A program made the translations under genes and the position numbers. From the NCBI RefSeq assembly GCF_015355625.1, contig NZ_JACLAF010000003.1, positions 1 through 64,000 of the forward strand: a stretch of DNA of 64,000 nt, written 5' to 3'. Source of the stretch: Tamlana sp. I1. Lineage in GTDB: Bacteria > Bacteroidota > Bacteroidia > Flavobacteriales > Flavobacteriaceae. Shown here in pieces: positions 18,499 through 26,488 of the stretch; the stretch's first letter is position 1; each line of letters starts with the position of its first letter. The notes under the pieces were generated by a model that did no database searches, was not told the origin of the DNA, and saw nothing but the letters and a program-made list of their open reading frames with translations.

Positions 18499-18516
18499 GT
18501 TCGAAACAAACCGAAC
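18499..18516. promoter_or_regulatory. Candidate operator of the GbsR/MarR regulator
   Basis: GTTCG (18499-18503) and CGAAC (18512-18516) form an inverted repeat with an 8-nt spacer. It sits in the spacer between the -7 box and the -33 region, where a bound dimer would block RNA polymerase. Confidence 0.5.
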
Positions 18517-18607
18517 TAAACGAAGTTAAGAAAATGTTAAACAATTTAAATAGAAGCTAAATCAATAATTCACATTAATCACATCTCAAAATATAATGGA
18601 ATAAAAA

Positions 18608-18630
18608 AAGCCGATACAATGTATCGGCTT
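18608..18630 (-). terminator. Terminator of pheS
   Basis: AAGCCGATAC (18608-18617) and GTATCGGCTT (18621-18630) form a perfect 10-bp stem with an AAT loop, followed on the minus strand by a T-run. It is 25 bp after the pheS stop. Confidence 0.9.
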
Positions 18631-18654
18631 AGATTATTTTATGAAGTGTTTGTT

Positions 18655-19674
18655 TTACAAGGCGCTTTTAAACTGCTCTAAGAAACGCACATCGTTCTCG
18701 CTAAGTAATCGAATATCGCCTATTTGATGTAATAACATAGCGATACGATCGATACCCACACCAAAGGCAAAACCTGAATATTCGTTGGTATCTATGTTAC
18801 AATTTTCTAAAACGTTAGGATCTACCATACCGCAGCCTCCAATTTCTAACCAACCGGTACCTTTAGTAATTTTATAGTCGGTTTCGGTTTCTAAGCCCCA
18901 ATACACATCAATTTCTGCGCTTGGTTCTGTAAACGGAAAGTACGACGGACGTAATCGTATTTTGCTTTTTCCAAACATTTCGGTTGTGAAATGCTGAAGT
19001 GTTTGTTTTAAATCGGCAAAACTCACGTCTTTATCAATATACAAACCTTCTACTTGATGGAAAAAACAGTGTGAACGCGCCGAAATCGCTTCGTTTCTAT
19101 ACACGCGACCTGGCGAAATAGTACGAATTGGTGGTTTATTATTTTCCATATAACGCACCTGCACCGAACTGGTATGTGTACGCAATAAAATATCTGGGTT
19201 CGTTTGAATAAAGAAGGTATCCTGCATATCGCGTGCTGGATGGTATTCTGGCAAATTAAGCGCTGTAAAGTTGTGCCAATCATCTTCAATCTCCGGACCT
19301 TCACTAACGTTAAAACCAATACGTGAAAAGATATCGATAATTTGATTTTTAACTATAGAAATAGGATGACGTGCCCCAATGTGAATTGGCTCTCCCGGAC
19401 GCGATAAATCGCCGTAAACCCCTTTAACTTCATCCTTATTCTCTAAGGCTTCTTTTAAATGATTTACTTTATCTTCGGCGGTTTTTTTAAGCGCATTTAT
19501 GGTTTGTCCAAATTCCTTTTTCTGGTCGTTTGCAACATTTTTAAATTCGGCAAAAAAGTCGTTTAACAAACCTTTCTTTCCTAAGTATTTAATACGGAAT
19601 GCTTCAACCTCGTCTTTGGTTTTGGCTTCAAAAGCTTCTGCTTCAGCAATTAGGTCTTTTATCTTATCTATCAT
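18655..19674 (-). CDS. pheS: Phenylalanine--tRNA ligase alpha subunit
   Basis: 339 aa, normal length. It is the catalytic subunit of the alpha2beta2 enzyme that charges tRNA-Phe. A coiled-coil N-terminal arm (about 1-85) is followed by the class II core: HPISIVKNQI (motif 1 region), HPARDMQDTFF, motif 2 GRVYRNEAISARSHCFFHQVEG and motif 3 FAFGVGIDRIAML. pheT is not in the window, so the two subunits are encoded apart here. It has its own terminator. Confidence 0.97.
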   Translation of the reverse strand: MIDKIKDLIAEAEAFEAKTKDEVEAFRIKYLGKKGLLNDFFAEFKNVANDQKKEFGQTINALKKTAEDKVNHLKEALENKDEVKGVYGDLSRPGEPIHIGARHPISIVKNQIIDIFSRIGFNVSEGPEIEDDWHNFTALNLPEYHPARDMQDTFFIQTNPDILLRTHTSSVQVRYMENNKPPIRTISPGRVYRNEAISARSHCFFHQVEGLYIDKDVSFADLKQTLQHFTTEMFGKSKIRLRPSYFPFTEPSAEIDVYWGLETETDYKITKGTGWLEIGGCGMVDPNVLENCNIDTNEYSGFAFGVGIDRIAMLLHQIGDIRLLSENDVRFLEQFKSAL

Positions 19675-19721
19675 ATCGTCATTTCAAAAATGAACGCAAA
19701 TTTACTACTTTTTCGCGATTT

Positions 19722-19825
19722 GCGTTAGGGATTAAAGAGGAAATCCTTTTTGAGAGCTCCGAACAAAAAGATTGGAACGGAAAGCCCGACCTTTAGGTAA
19801 CCTGCCAGCCGGCAGGCTAGCGCCC
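19722..19825 (+). repeat. Complete copy of the GCGTTAGGGATT...GCGCCC intergenic repeat
   Basis: 104 bp starting GCGTTAGGGATT and ending GCGCCC. It contains GGAAATCCTTTTTGAGAG, GAACAAAAAGATTG, AAAGCCCGACCTTTAGG and the palindrome CCTGCCAGCCGGCAGG. The copy at 57609-57713 is nearly the same in reverse orientation. It fills most of the pheS/19835-gene spacer. Confidence 0.85.
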
Positions 19826-19834
19826 AAAATATTT

Positions 19835-20191
19835 TTAATTGATATATTCGGTTTCTAAAAAGTAATTTACAATGGCTTCCTTCATTAAAACGCTTTGCTC
19901 GCCTGCCTTTAAATGTGGCAAGTTTTCTAGGGTTTTATAGTGTGGCCAACCTTCATCATCGACAAAATCGAGTTCGTAATAGCCATAAGGCACCAAAAGT
20001 TTACAAATGGCAATGTGCATAAGGTCCAGCTTTTGGTCTTTTTTAAAAGTTCTATCTAACTGCCCAAGCTCTTGCACACCAATTAAATAGATGATCGCAT
20101 CGAGATCCATTGGGTCGCCATCGGCAAATTGACTAGATAATTTATTAACTACCAATTCCCAGCGTTCCTTTAATTGTTCGTCTCTAGACAT
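19835..20191 (-). CDS. Conserved hypothetical protein
   Basis: 118 aa, soluble, mostly helical. It starts MSRDEQLKERWELVVNKLSSQF and contains MDLDAIIYLIGVQELGQ and ELDFVDDEGWPHYKTLENLPHL. It is acidic, with no signal peptide or membrane segment. I have seen this type only as a conserved Bacteroidota protein without function. It lies upstream of pheS on the same strand, separated from it by the repeat, and diverges from the cvpA gene. Confidence 0.65.
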   Translation of the reverse strand: MSRDEQLKERWELVVNKLSSQFADGDPMDLDAIIYLIGVQELGQLDRTFKKDQKLDLMHIAICKLLVPYGYYELDFVDDEGWPHYKTLENLPHLKAGEQSVLMKEAIVNYFLETEYIN

Positions 20192-20365
20192 TTCTTTTTT
20201 AAGTTTAAAAGACTCAAAGTTTCACAGTTTCTGAGTTTCAGAATTTCTGCGTTTCTAAGCTCATTCTTTTTTCGGCAGTAAAGTTACGTAATGGCTAGGT
20301 AACTTGACAAGTGTTAGCTGAAAAAGGACAGAAATTATTATATATTTACAGAAATATTAACAATT

Positions 20366-20923
20366 ATGGGCGTTATTGATATCGTTTTAGGGGCATTGAT
20401 TTTATTCGGGTTGGTTCGCGGGTTTATGAAAGGGCTTTTTGTTGAAGTAGCTTCGTTGGTGGCTTTAATTGCCGGCGTTTATGGCGCGCTTCATTTTAGT
20501 AATTTTGCTGCCGATTTTTTACAAAGTAAAACCGATTGGGAAGAAAAAACAATTAGTATTGCTGCCTTCGCCATTACTTTTGTGGTTATTGTTTTAGCTA
20601 TTGGTTTAGCAGGCAAAGCGCTAACCAAGTTGGCTAATTTTGCTGCTTTAGGCATTCTTAACAAGCTTCTGGGAGGTGTTTTTGGGGCATTAAAAATTGC
20701 ACTTATTTTAAGTGTAATTTTAAATATTTTTGACCGTATGAATAATACGATTACATTTCTTGAAGACGACACAGTAAAAAATTCCATACTATACGAACCC
20801 GTAAAATCTATTGTGCCTCTTATTTACCCAAGTGTTTTAGAAGAAACTGAAAAACTGAATTCAGATGAAGATATCACCGATGAAATGGAAGATGAAACTC
20901 CAATTCTTAATCAAGAAGCTTAA
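20366..20923 (+). CDS. CvpA family membrane protein
   Basis: 185 aa. Four membrane helices span about residues 1-125, starting with the CvpA motif MGVIDIVLGALILFGLVRGFMKGLFVEVASL. A short acidic C-terminal tail follows. CvpA was named for colicin V production in E. coli; the general role is unclear and may concern envelope homeostasis. It is convergent with the SulP gene: the stop codons are only 9 bp apart with no terminator hairpin between them, so antisense read-through is possible. Confidence 0.88.
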   Translation: MGVIDIVLGALILFGLVRGFMKGLFVEVASLVALIAGVYGALHFSNFAADFLQSKTDWEEKTISIAAFAITFVVIVLAIGLAGKALTKLANFAALGILNKLLGGVFGALKIALILSVILNIFDRMNNTITFLEDDTVKNSILYEPVKSIVPLIYPSVLEETEKLNSDEDITDEMEDETPILNQEA

Positions 20924-20932
20924 ATTATTACG

Positions 20933-22807
20933 CTAATTTGTGCCGTTGTGTTTCGCTATTATATTTTGTTTGATCCACTGTAAACAGGTTTTAAAATCTT
21001 TAAAAATATGTGCCTTAGGAATTAACTGCGGAATAATTCCAATGCGCTCCATCATGTATTTAGGCTGTTTTAGAAGGTCGACAAACAAAACTTCAACGTT
21101 TTTTTTATTTAAATCCTGAAGCATATCCTCCATAGCATACAATCCCGATTGATCCATGTATTGCATACGCCCCAATCTTAGAATAACGGTTTTGGCTGAA
21201 TCTGGGATTTGAGCGGTAAGCTGCTGAAAATCGCTAGTGGTTCCAAAAAACAATGGCCCTTTAATGTGTTTTATAAAAACTTCTTCTTTTAAATTGGCAG
21301 GAAAATCGCCTTCATCGTCCCAGGCTTCTTCCTTGAGTGGTTTAACATCGGAACGTTCGGCCGTTAAATCGCCTATTTTCTTCATAAACATTAAGGAGGC
21401 GATAATCAGCCCAATGCCTACGGCGTAAACTAAATTCCAAAAGGTTGAAAGTATCAATACGATAACCATTATTAAAACTTCGGAACTGATTTTGAAAAGT
21501 CCGAAATTCATATCTTTTGGCAAACTAGGTATGGCTTTAATACCTTTAAAATCCATAACTCCAAAACCAACAGTTAATAAGATCCCTGCCAAAACAGCTG
21601 CTGGAATACGAGAAGCTACCGGACCTAAACCTAGCAAAATGGCTAACAGCATGATACTTGAAATCATTCCCGATAACTTCGTTTTTCCTCCAGAAGTAAT
21701 ATTCACAACGGTTCTAATGGTTGCGCCTGCTCCTGGAATACCTCCAAAAATGGCTGCGATACTATTTCCTATCCCTTGACCCACCAACTCTTTGTTCGGT
21801 TTGTGTTTGGTTTTGGTCATATTATCGGCAACTACACTGGTTAACAAAGAATCTATAGCCCCTAAAAGTGCTAAAGTAAGTGCCGTGAAAACATAGGGCG
21901 TCACGCTTGCAAGTTTAAATTCTGTAAAAATACCGAGATTGGGAATGGGCAATCCGCTAGGGATTTTGTCGATAGGACGATAATCTAAACCAAAAATAAC
22001 CGCAATTGCCGACATAACAGCTAAAGCCACCAATGTACTAGGAACGGCTTTAGTTATTCTTTTAAAACCGTAAATTATGATTATGGTTCCGAGGGCTAAT
22101 ATTAATTCTAGCCAATTAATATCTTTTAACGCGCGAGGAATGGCCTTAATAGCACCCAATGCTCCCGATGTTTTTTTAGCAGCCAGGGTTTGCGATTCAA
22201 CCAAAATATCTTCTTGTGAAATATGGTGTGAACGCTCAATAGTTTCTTTAAAATTTTCAAGAACAAGAATACCTTCGCCTGCTTCTTCTCTAAGAATGTT
22301 TTCTAATATGGCTTCTTCGGCTTGCGGTTTAAACTGTTCAACAAAAGGCATATCTTCTTTTGGATAATACCCTAAGGCTGGCAGTATTTGCGTCATAATA
22401 ATAATGAGACCAATGGCCGTCATAAAACCAGAAACTACAGGATAAGGAATGTAACGAATGTATTTCCCTAATCCTAAAACACCCAAACCTACTTGCATGA
22501 GTCCCGCTAATAAAAAAACGGTTAGTACGGTAGGTAAGGCTTTGGAAACATCGCCATCGTTTGCTGCAACAATACCTGCTATAACCACCATGCTTACGGC
22601 GGTCATGGGTGCTGTAGGCCCTGAAATTTGCGTGTTAGTACCACCAAAAAGCGCAGCAAAAAAACTTATAAAGATAGCCCCGTAAAGGCCTGCGGTTGGT
22701 CCAAGACCAGAAGACACACCAAAAGCTAAAGCTAGAGGAAGGGCAACTATACCAGCTGTAATTCCTCCAAAGGCATCGCCTCTTATATTCGAAAACAACT
22801 TCTCCAT
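20933..22807 (-). CDS. SulP family anion transporter with STAS domain (probable bicarbonate or sulfate permease)
   Basis: 624 aa. SulP transmembrane domain (about 1-480) with ISGPTAPMTAV in the substrate region and GIPGAGATIRTVVNI, then a cytoplasmic STAS domain (about 500-610) with the DQSG motif. An acidic insert of about 65 residues (about 150-215) lies in a loop where the sister protein at 23689-25281 has a shorter one. Together with the carbonic anhydrase encoded upstream, bicarbonate uptake is a reasonable inference; sulfate cannot be excluded. Confidence 0.88.
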   Translation of the reverse strand: MEKLFSNIRGDAFGGITAGIVALPLALAFGVSSGLGPTAGLYGAIFISFFAALFGGTNTQISGPTAPMTAVSMVVIAGIVAANDGDVSKALPTVLTVFLLAGLMQVGLGVLGLGKYIRYIPYPVVSGFMTAIGLIIIMTQILPALGYYPKEDMPFVEQFKPQAEEAILENILREEAGEGILVLENFKETIERSHHISQEDILVESQTLAAKKTSGALGAIKAIPRALKDINWLELILALGTIIIIYGFKRITKAVPSTLVALAVMSAIAVIFGLDYRPIDKIPSGLPIPNLGIFTEFKLASVTPYVFTALTLALLGAIDSLLTSVVADNMTKTKHKPNKELVGQGIGNSIAAIFGGIPGAGATIRTVVNITSGGKTKLSGMISSIMLLAILLGLGPVASRIPAAVLAGILLTVGFGVMDFKGIKAIPSLPKDMNFGLFKISSEVLIMVIVLILSTFWNLVYAVGIGLIIASLMFMKKIGDLTAERSDVKPLKEEAWDDEGDFPANLKEEVFIKHIKGPLFFGTTSDFQQLTAQIPDSAKTVILRLGRMQYMDQSGLYAMEDMLQDLNKKNVEVLFVDLLKQPKYMMERIGIIPQLIPKAHIFKDFKTCLQWIKQNIIAKHNGTN

Positions 22808-22850
22808 ACACTTACTTGTAAATCATTAAGTTAGCGTATTTTTTTGTAAA

Positions 22851-22883
22851 AAAAAAGTCAATACTTGAAGTATTGACTTTTTT
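22851..22883 (-). terminator. Bidirectional-looking terminator after the carbonic anhydrase gene
   Basis: GTCAATACTT (22857-22866) and AAGTATTGAC (22868-22877) form a 10-bp stem with a single-base centre, flanked by six A and six T. It lies between the carbonic anhydrase gene and the downstream SulP gene, so the latter probably has its own promoter. Confidence 0.85.
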
Positions 22884-22983
22884 GTTTTGCTATTTATTAA
22901 TCATAGTCATAACATAAAGCTATTGAAAAATCAGAGTTTATCTAGCTTTATATGGTATACCCATCCGTTTTCACGGATATTTT

Positions 22984-23610
22984 TTAATAGAATTCTACAG
23001 CACCTGTACTGATATCGTACATCGCTCCTACTATTTTAATTTCACCATTTTTTTCCATTTCTGATAGAATCGGACTTTCAGCATGAATTCTATCAATGGT
23101 TAATTCTACATTCTTTTTAGCTACTTCATCAACAAAATCTAAATTTTTAGATGTTCTTAATGCTTCATCTTTAGGTGCTTCAACAGCATTAACCGCCGGC
23201 GTAATTTTTTCGATTAGCTTAGTTAAATTTCCTAACTCGGCATGATCGCAAGCGCCTTTTATTGCTCCACAGCTAGTATGTCCTAAAACAACAATAACTT
23301 TAGTCCCCGCTAATTTACAGGCAAATTCCATACTACCTAAAATATCTTCGTTTACAAAATTACCTGCTATTCGAACGCTGAAAATGTCTCCTAAACCTTG
23401 GTCGAACACCAATTCTGCAGAAACTCTAGAATCGATACAGCTTAAAATTGTTGCAAATGGAAATTGTCCTTCACTAGTATCATTTACTTGCTCTAGTAAA
23501 TTTCTGTTTGCTTTTAAGTTATTTTGAAATCTTTGATTTCCTTCTTTTAAAAATTGAATTGACTTCTCAGGTGTAATTGTAGCCTGTGTTTCTTGAGTAT
23601 GTGCTTTCAT
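22984..23610 (-). CDS. Beta-class carbonic anhydrase
   Basis: 208 aa. It interconverts CO2 and bicarbonate. Zinc ligands and the catalytic dyad are visible: Cys58-x-Asp60-x-Arg62 (SCIDSR) and His111-x2-Cys114 (GHTSCGA). The N-terminal helix region and RIAGNFVNEDILGSMEFA fit the family. It has no signal peptide and is cytoplasmic. It sits between two SulP transporter genes on the same strand, 78 bp after one of them. SulP proteins fused to carbonic anhydrase are known elsewhere, which supports coupled bicarbonate handling here. Confidence 0.95.
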   Translation of the reverse strand: MKAHTQETQATITPEKSIQFLKEGNQRFQNNLKANRNLLEQVNDTSEGQFPFATILSCIDSRVSAELVFDQGLGDIFSVRIAGNFVNEDILGSMEFACKLAGTKVIVVLGHTSCGAIKGACDHAELGNLTKLIEKITPAVNAVEAPKDEALRTSKNLDFVDEVAKKNVELTIDRIHAESPILSEMEKNGEIKIVGAMYDISTGAVEFY

Positions 23611-23688
23611 AATATGCTTTTATTTATAATGATTGTTTTCAAGTTTGAGTCATTCATCAAGGAATAACTCAAACCTTCATACTTATTT

Positions 23689-25281
23689 TTAGCTTAAACT
23701 TATTTTTGATTTAGGACGGTTACGGAAAAACTCGAAATAACTATCTGGATTTTCTACTACACCACGTTTTGAAATCAGTTTAATATCAATATTGCGTTCT
23801 TTTGCCTTGTGTGAAAAATCGTCTAAAATTTCAATAATATCATTATCCAAATACCTTGTTTTCATAAGATCTAATTCTAGATATGTTTCATTTGGCAAGT
23901 TATCCAATTCTTTCAAAATCGCACCTTTATTGAAAAACGTAACTTCTTCAGCTAAAGTCATGCTAATTTTATGTTTACCATTACTTTTATCTTCAATGTG
24001 TAAGAAGTGAGAGTTTTGGTAACTTTTTAATAAAATTACGATGACACCAACTAAAAGCCCTAAACTGATTCCTACCAATAAATCGGTGAATACAATACCT
24101 AAAATAGTCACCATAAACGGTACAAATTGTTTCCAACCTAAACTGTACATTTTCTTGAATAAAGCTGGTTTTGCTAATTTGTAACCAACAACTAATAAAA
24201 TAGCTGCAAGTACAGATAATGGAATTTGATTAAGTAGTCTAGGAATTAAAATTACCGAAACCAATAATAATAAACCATGTATAATGGTTGATAATTTAGT
24301 TTTTCCACCAGATTGCACGTTTGCTGAACTTCTTACAATAACCTGAGTAATAGGCAAACCACCTACCAAACCAGAAACAATGTTTCCTGCACCTTGAGCT
24401 AATAACTCACGGTTTGTTGGTGTTACATTTTTATCTGGATCTAATTTATCACAAGCCTCCACACTTAATAAAGTTTCTAAGCTTGCTACCAATGCAATGG
24501 TAAAAGCAACTACCCACACTTCAGGATTTGTGATAGCTCCAAAATTTGGAAAACTAAACTGCCCTAAAAAGGAATTAATATCATCTGGAATTGGCACACT
24601 AACTAAGTGTGATTCTGCAATTGCCAACGTATCATTTGATCCCGTAAGCACGTAAAAAATAATACCCAAAACCACAGCAATTAATGGCCCTTGTATTATC
24701 GTAAAAAATTTAGCTTTCTTAGCTAAAACATTATCCCAAAATAATATAACAGCTAACCCTATTAAACCAATAACTAATGATCCTAAGATAAGATTATCAA
24801 ATACATTAAATATTGCTGAAAATGTATTTTCTCCAGAAGCTTCAATAAAGCTATCTGCGCCTTCTGGCTCGGCATCATATCCAAAAAAGTGAGGGATTTG
24901 CTTTAAGATAATGATGATACCAATACCTGTTAACATCCCTTTAATTACTGAAGATGGAAAATAATAACCAATAACTCCGGCTTTTAAAACACCGAAAATT
25001 AATTGCATAATACCAGCTAAAACTACAGCTACTAAAAAGTTCTGATAACCACCTAAAGTACCAATGGCAGTTAATACAATAGCAGCTAATCCTGCTGCAG
25101 GACCACTAACACCAAGTTTTGAGCCACTAAGCCCACCAACAACTACACCACCAATAATACCAGCAATAACGCCCGAAAATAATGGCGCGCCACTGGCTAA
25201 CGCGATTCCTAAACATAATGGTAAGGCAACGAAAAATACGACTATACTCGCTGGTAAGTCATTCTTAATATATTTAAACAT
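23689..25281 (-). CDS. SulP family anion transporter (probable bicarbonate permease)
   Basis: 530 aa. N-terminal SulP domain starting MFKYIKNDLPASIVVFFVALPLCLGIALASG, with GVSGPAAGLAAIV and LVGGLPITQVIVRSSANV, followed by a STAS-like C-terminus (about 430-520, TYLELDLMKTRYLDNDIIEIL) in which the usual DxSG is DNDI. It is distinct from the second SulP in loop length and STAS motif. It is first in the SulP-carbonic anhydrase pair (78-bp gap). By context it probably moves bicarbonate; Na+ dependence cannot be read from the sequence. Confidence 0.86.
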   Translation of the reverse strand: MFKYIKNDLPASIVVFFVALPLCLGIALASGAPLFSGVIAGIIGGVVVGGLSGSKLGVSGPAAGLAAIVLTAIGTLGGYQNFLVAVVLAGIMQLIFGVLKAGVIGYYFPSSVIKGMLTGIGIIIILKQIPHFFGYDAEPEGADSFIEASGENTFSAIFNVFDNLILGSLVIGLIGLAVILFWDNVLAKKAKFFTIIQGPLIAVVLGIIFYVLTGSNDTLAIAESHLVSVPIPDDINSFLGQFSFPNFGAITNPEVWVVAFTIALVASLETLLSVEACDKLDPDKNVTPTNRELLAQGAGNIVSGLVGGLPITQVIVRSSANVQSGGKTKLSTIIHGLLLLVSVILIPRLLNQIPLSVLAAILLVVGYKLAKPALFKKMYSLGWKQFVPFMVTILGIVFTDLLVGISLGLLVGVIVILLKSYQNSHFLHIEDKSNGKHKISMTLAEEVTFFNKGAILKELDNLPNETYLELDLMKTRYLDNDIIEILDDFSHKAKERNIDIKLISKRGVVENPDSYFEFFRNRPKSKISLS

Positions 25282-25374
25282 ACATAATAAAATTTTGCTT
25301 TTTGATGAAAATCACACCATTAGCGGTTAAAGATAAATAGACAAAATTAAATTGTCTGAGACAAAACAATAATA

Positions 25375-25671
25375 TTATGTAAAATCGGGAGGAGGAGAAA
25401 CTAAATTAAAATACGGGTTGGAGTACGTTTTAAACACATAAGGCATCGTGTTTTCTTGAGTACTTAACAGAAAAAGTGACTCACTATTCAGTTCTTCAAG
25501 AACTATAACTTCTTTAGTTACATTTTTTGTAGCGCCTTTTTCTTCTTCTTCTGCGTATGAATAATAAAATGAAACATCAATCGAATCATCAACCATCTTG
25601 ATAATTGTTGGTGCTGCAATGAACGCCAAAAAAATCATAGATAATATAGTAGAAATGAATTGTCTTGACAT
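25375..25671 (-). CDS. Small membrane-anchored protein of unknown function
   Basis: 98 aa. One hydrophobic segment (about 6-26, FISTILSMIFLAFIAAPTII) is followed by an outside-facing tail that is acidic (YAEEEEKGATK) and ends in NPYFNLVSPPPDFT. It resembles short flavobacterial proteins with a proline-rich SPPP terminus, but I know of no function. It lies 93 bp upstream of the SulP gene and 57 bp downstream of batE on the same strand, so it could belong to either unit. Confidence 0.6.
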   Translation of the reverse strand: MSRQFISTILSMIFLAFIAAPTIIKMVDDSIDVSFYYSYAEEEEKGATKNVTKEVIVLEELNSESLFLLSTQENTMPYVFKTYSNPYFNLVSPPPDFT

Positions 25672-25728
25672 TAACTTTAGTTATTTGGGTAACAAATATA
25701 TAACTTATAAGAAAATATCCTATAGAAT

Positions 25729-26487
25729 TTAAAGTTCATTTAACATTTTAATATCATCTGAAATAACCCAACCTGTTTTACCATCGGTGAGTTTTATTTT
25801 TTGCCAATCGTTGTAAGTTTCCAACACTTGAACCTTAGTGCCTTCATGCAATCTAAAGGCCTCTTCACTTTTTGGGTTTGGTGTACTTCGCACTTTACTT
25901 TCTTGCACAAAAACAATAGCGGGATTGTCTTTTTTATCTAAATTAAATTTATGAAATGCTAGAGATAAGGTGATACAAACGAGTGCTAAAACAACAAAAC
26001 TACCAACAAAGGTTAAACGTTTTATACCTGTTGAATATGAAAAATAATACACCAAAAATAAAATCACAAAACAAAACACAAAAACGACTGAAGTAATTGC
26101 CCAACCATCAAAGGTCATTTTATCGGTAAAATTATGAATTAATTTAGCTAGTCCGGTTTCAGGAATCACATCAATAGCATCGATGGTCATGTTTTTAGCA
26201 TAGGCTAAATTATTTTTAATATCGTTGTCATTAGGCTCCAATTGCAATGCCTTTTCATAATAATAAATACTTGGCGCGATATTATTCAGCTTATAATTGG
26301 CATTGGCTAAATTGAAATACAAGTCGGCAGACTGCTGCCCTGTTTCTAAAATAGCTTGGTAATTGTCTATAGCTTCGGCGTATTTTCCATCGTTGTAAAA
26401 CGCATTGCCTTTTTCAAATAAATCTTGATTTTGAGCAAAAACGCCAAAACTTAATAAAAACGATATGGTGTATAATAGAGTTTTCAT
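25729..26487 (-). CDS. batE: BatE-like TPR protein with SH3-type domain
   Basis: 252 aa from the ATG at 26487, which directly follows the batD stop with a 1-bp gap and begins a signal peptide (MKTLLYTISFLLSFGVFAQ). Two to three TPRs (about 25-100), one or two membrane helices (about 125-180), then an SH3b-like domain (KVRSTPNPKSEEAFRLHEGTKVQVLE, WQKIKLTDGKTGWV) at the C-terminus. It is the last gene of the Bat cluster, whose products form an envelope complex linked in other Bacteroidota to aerotolerance and stress. Confidence 0.88.
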   Translation of the reverse strand: MKTLLYTISFLLSFGVFAQNQDLFEKGNAFYNDGKYAEAIDNYQAILETGQQSADLYFNLANANYKLNNIAPSIYYYEKALQLEPNDNDIKNNLAYAKNMTIDAIDVIPETGLAKLIHNFTDKMTFDGWAITSVVFVFCFVILFLVYYFSYSTGIKRLTFVGSFVVLALVCITLSLAFHKFNLDKKDNPAIVFVQESKVRSTPNPKSEEAFRLHEGTKVQVLETYNDWQKIKLTDGKTGWVISDDIKMLNEL

Positions 26488-26488
26488 T

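Noticed and set aside
22963-22978. Hairpin ATCCG-TTTTCA-CGGAT just after the carbonic anhydrase stop
   Set aside because: The T-run lies on the wrong side for the minus-strand gene; the stronger terminator at 22851-22883 serves better.
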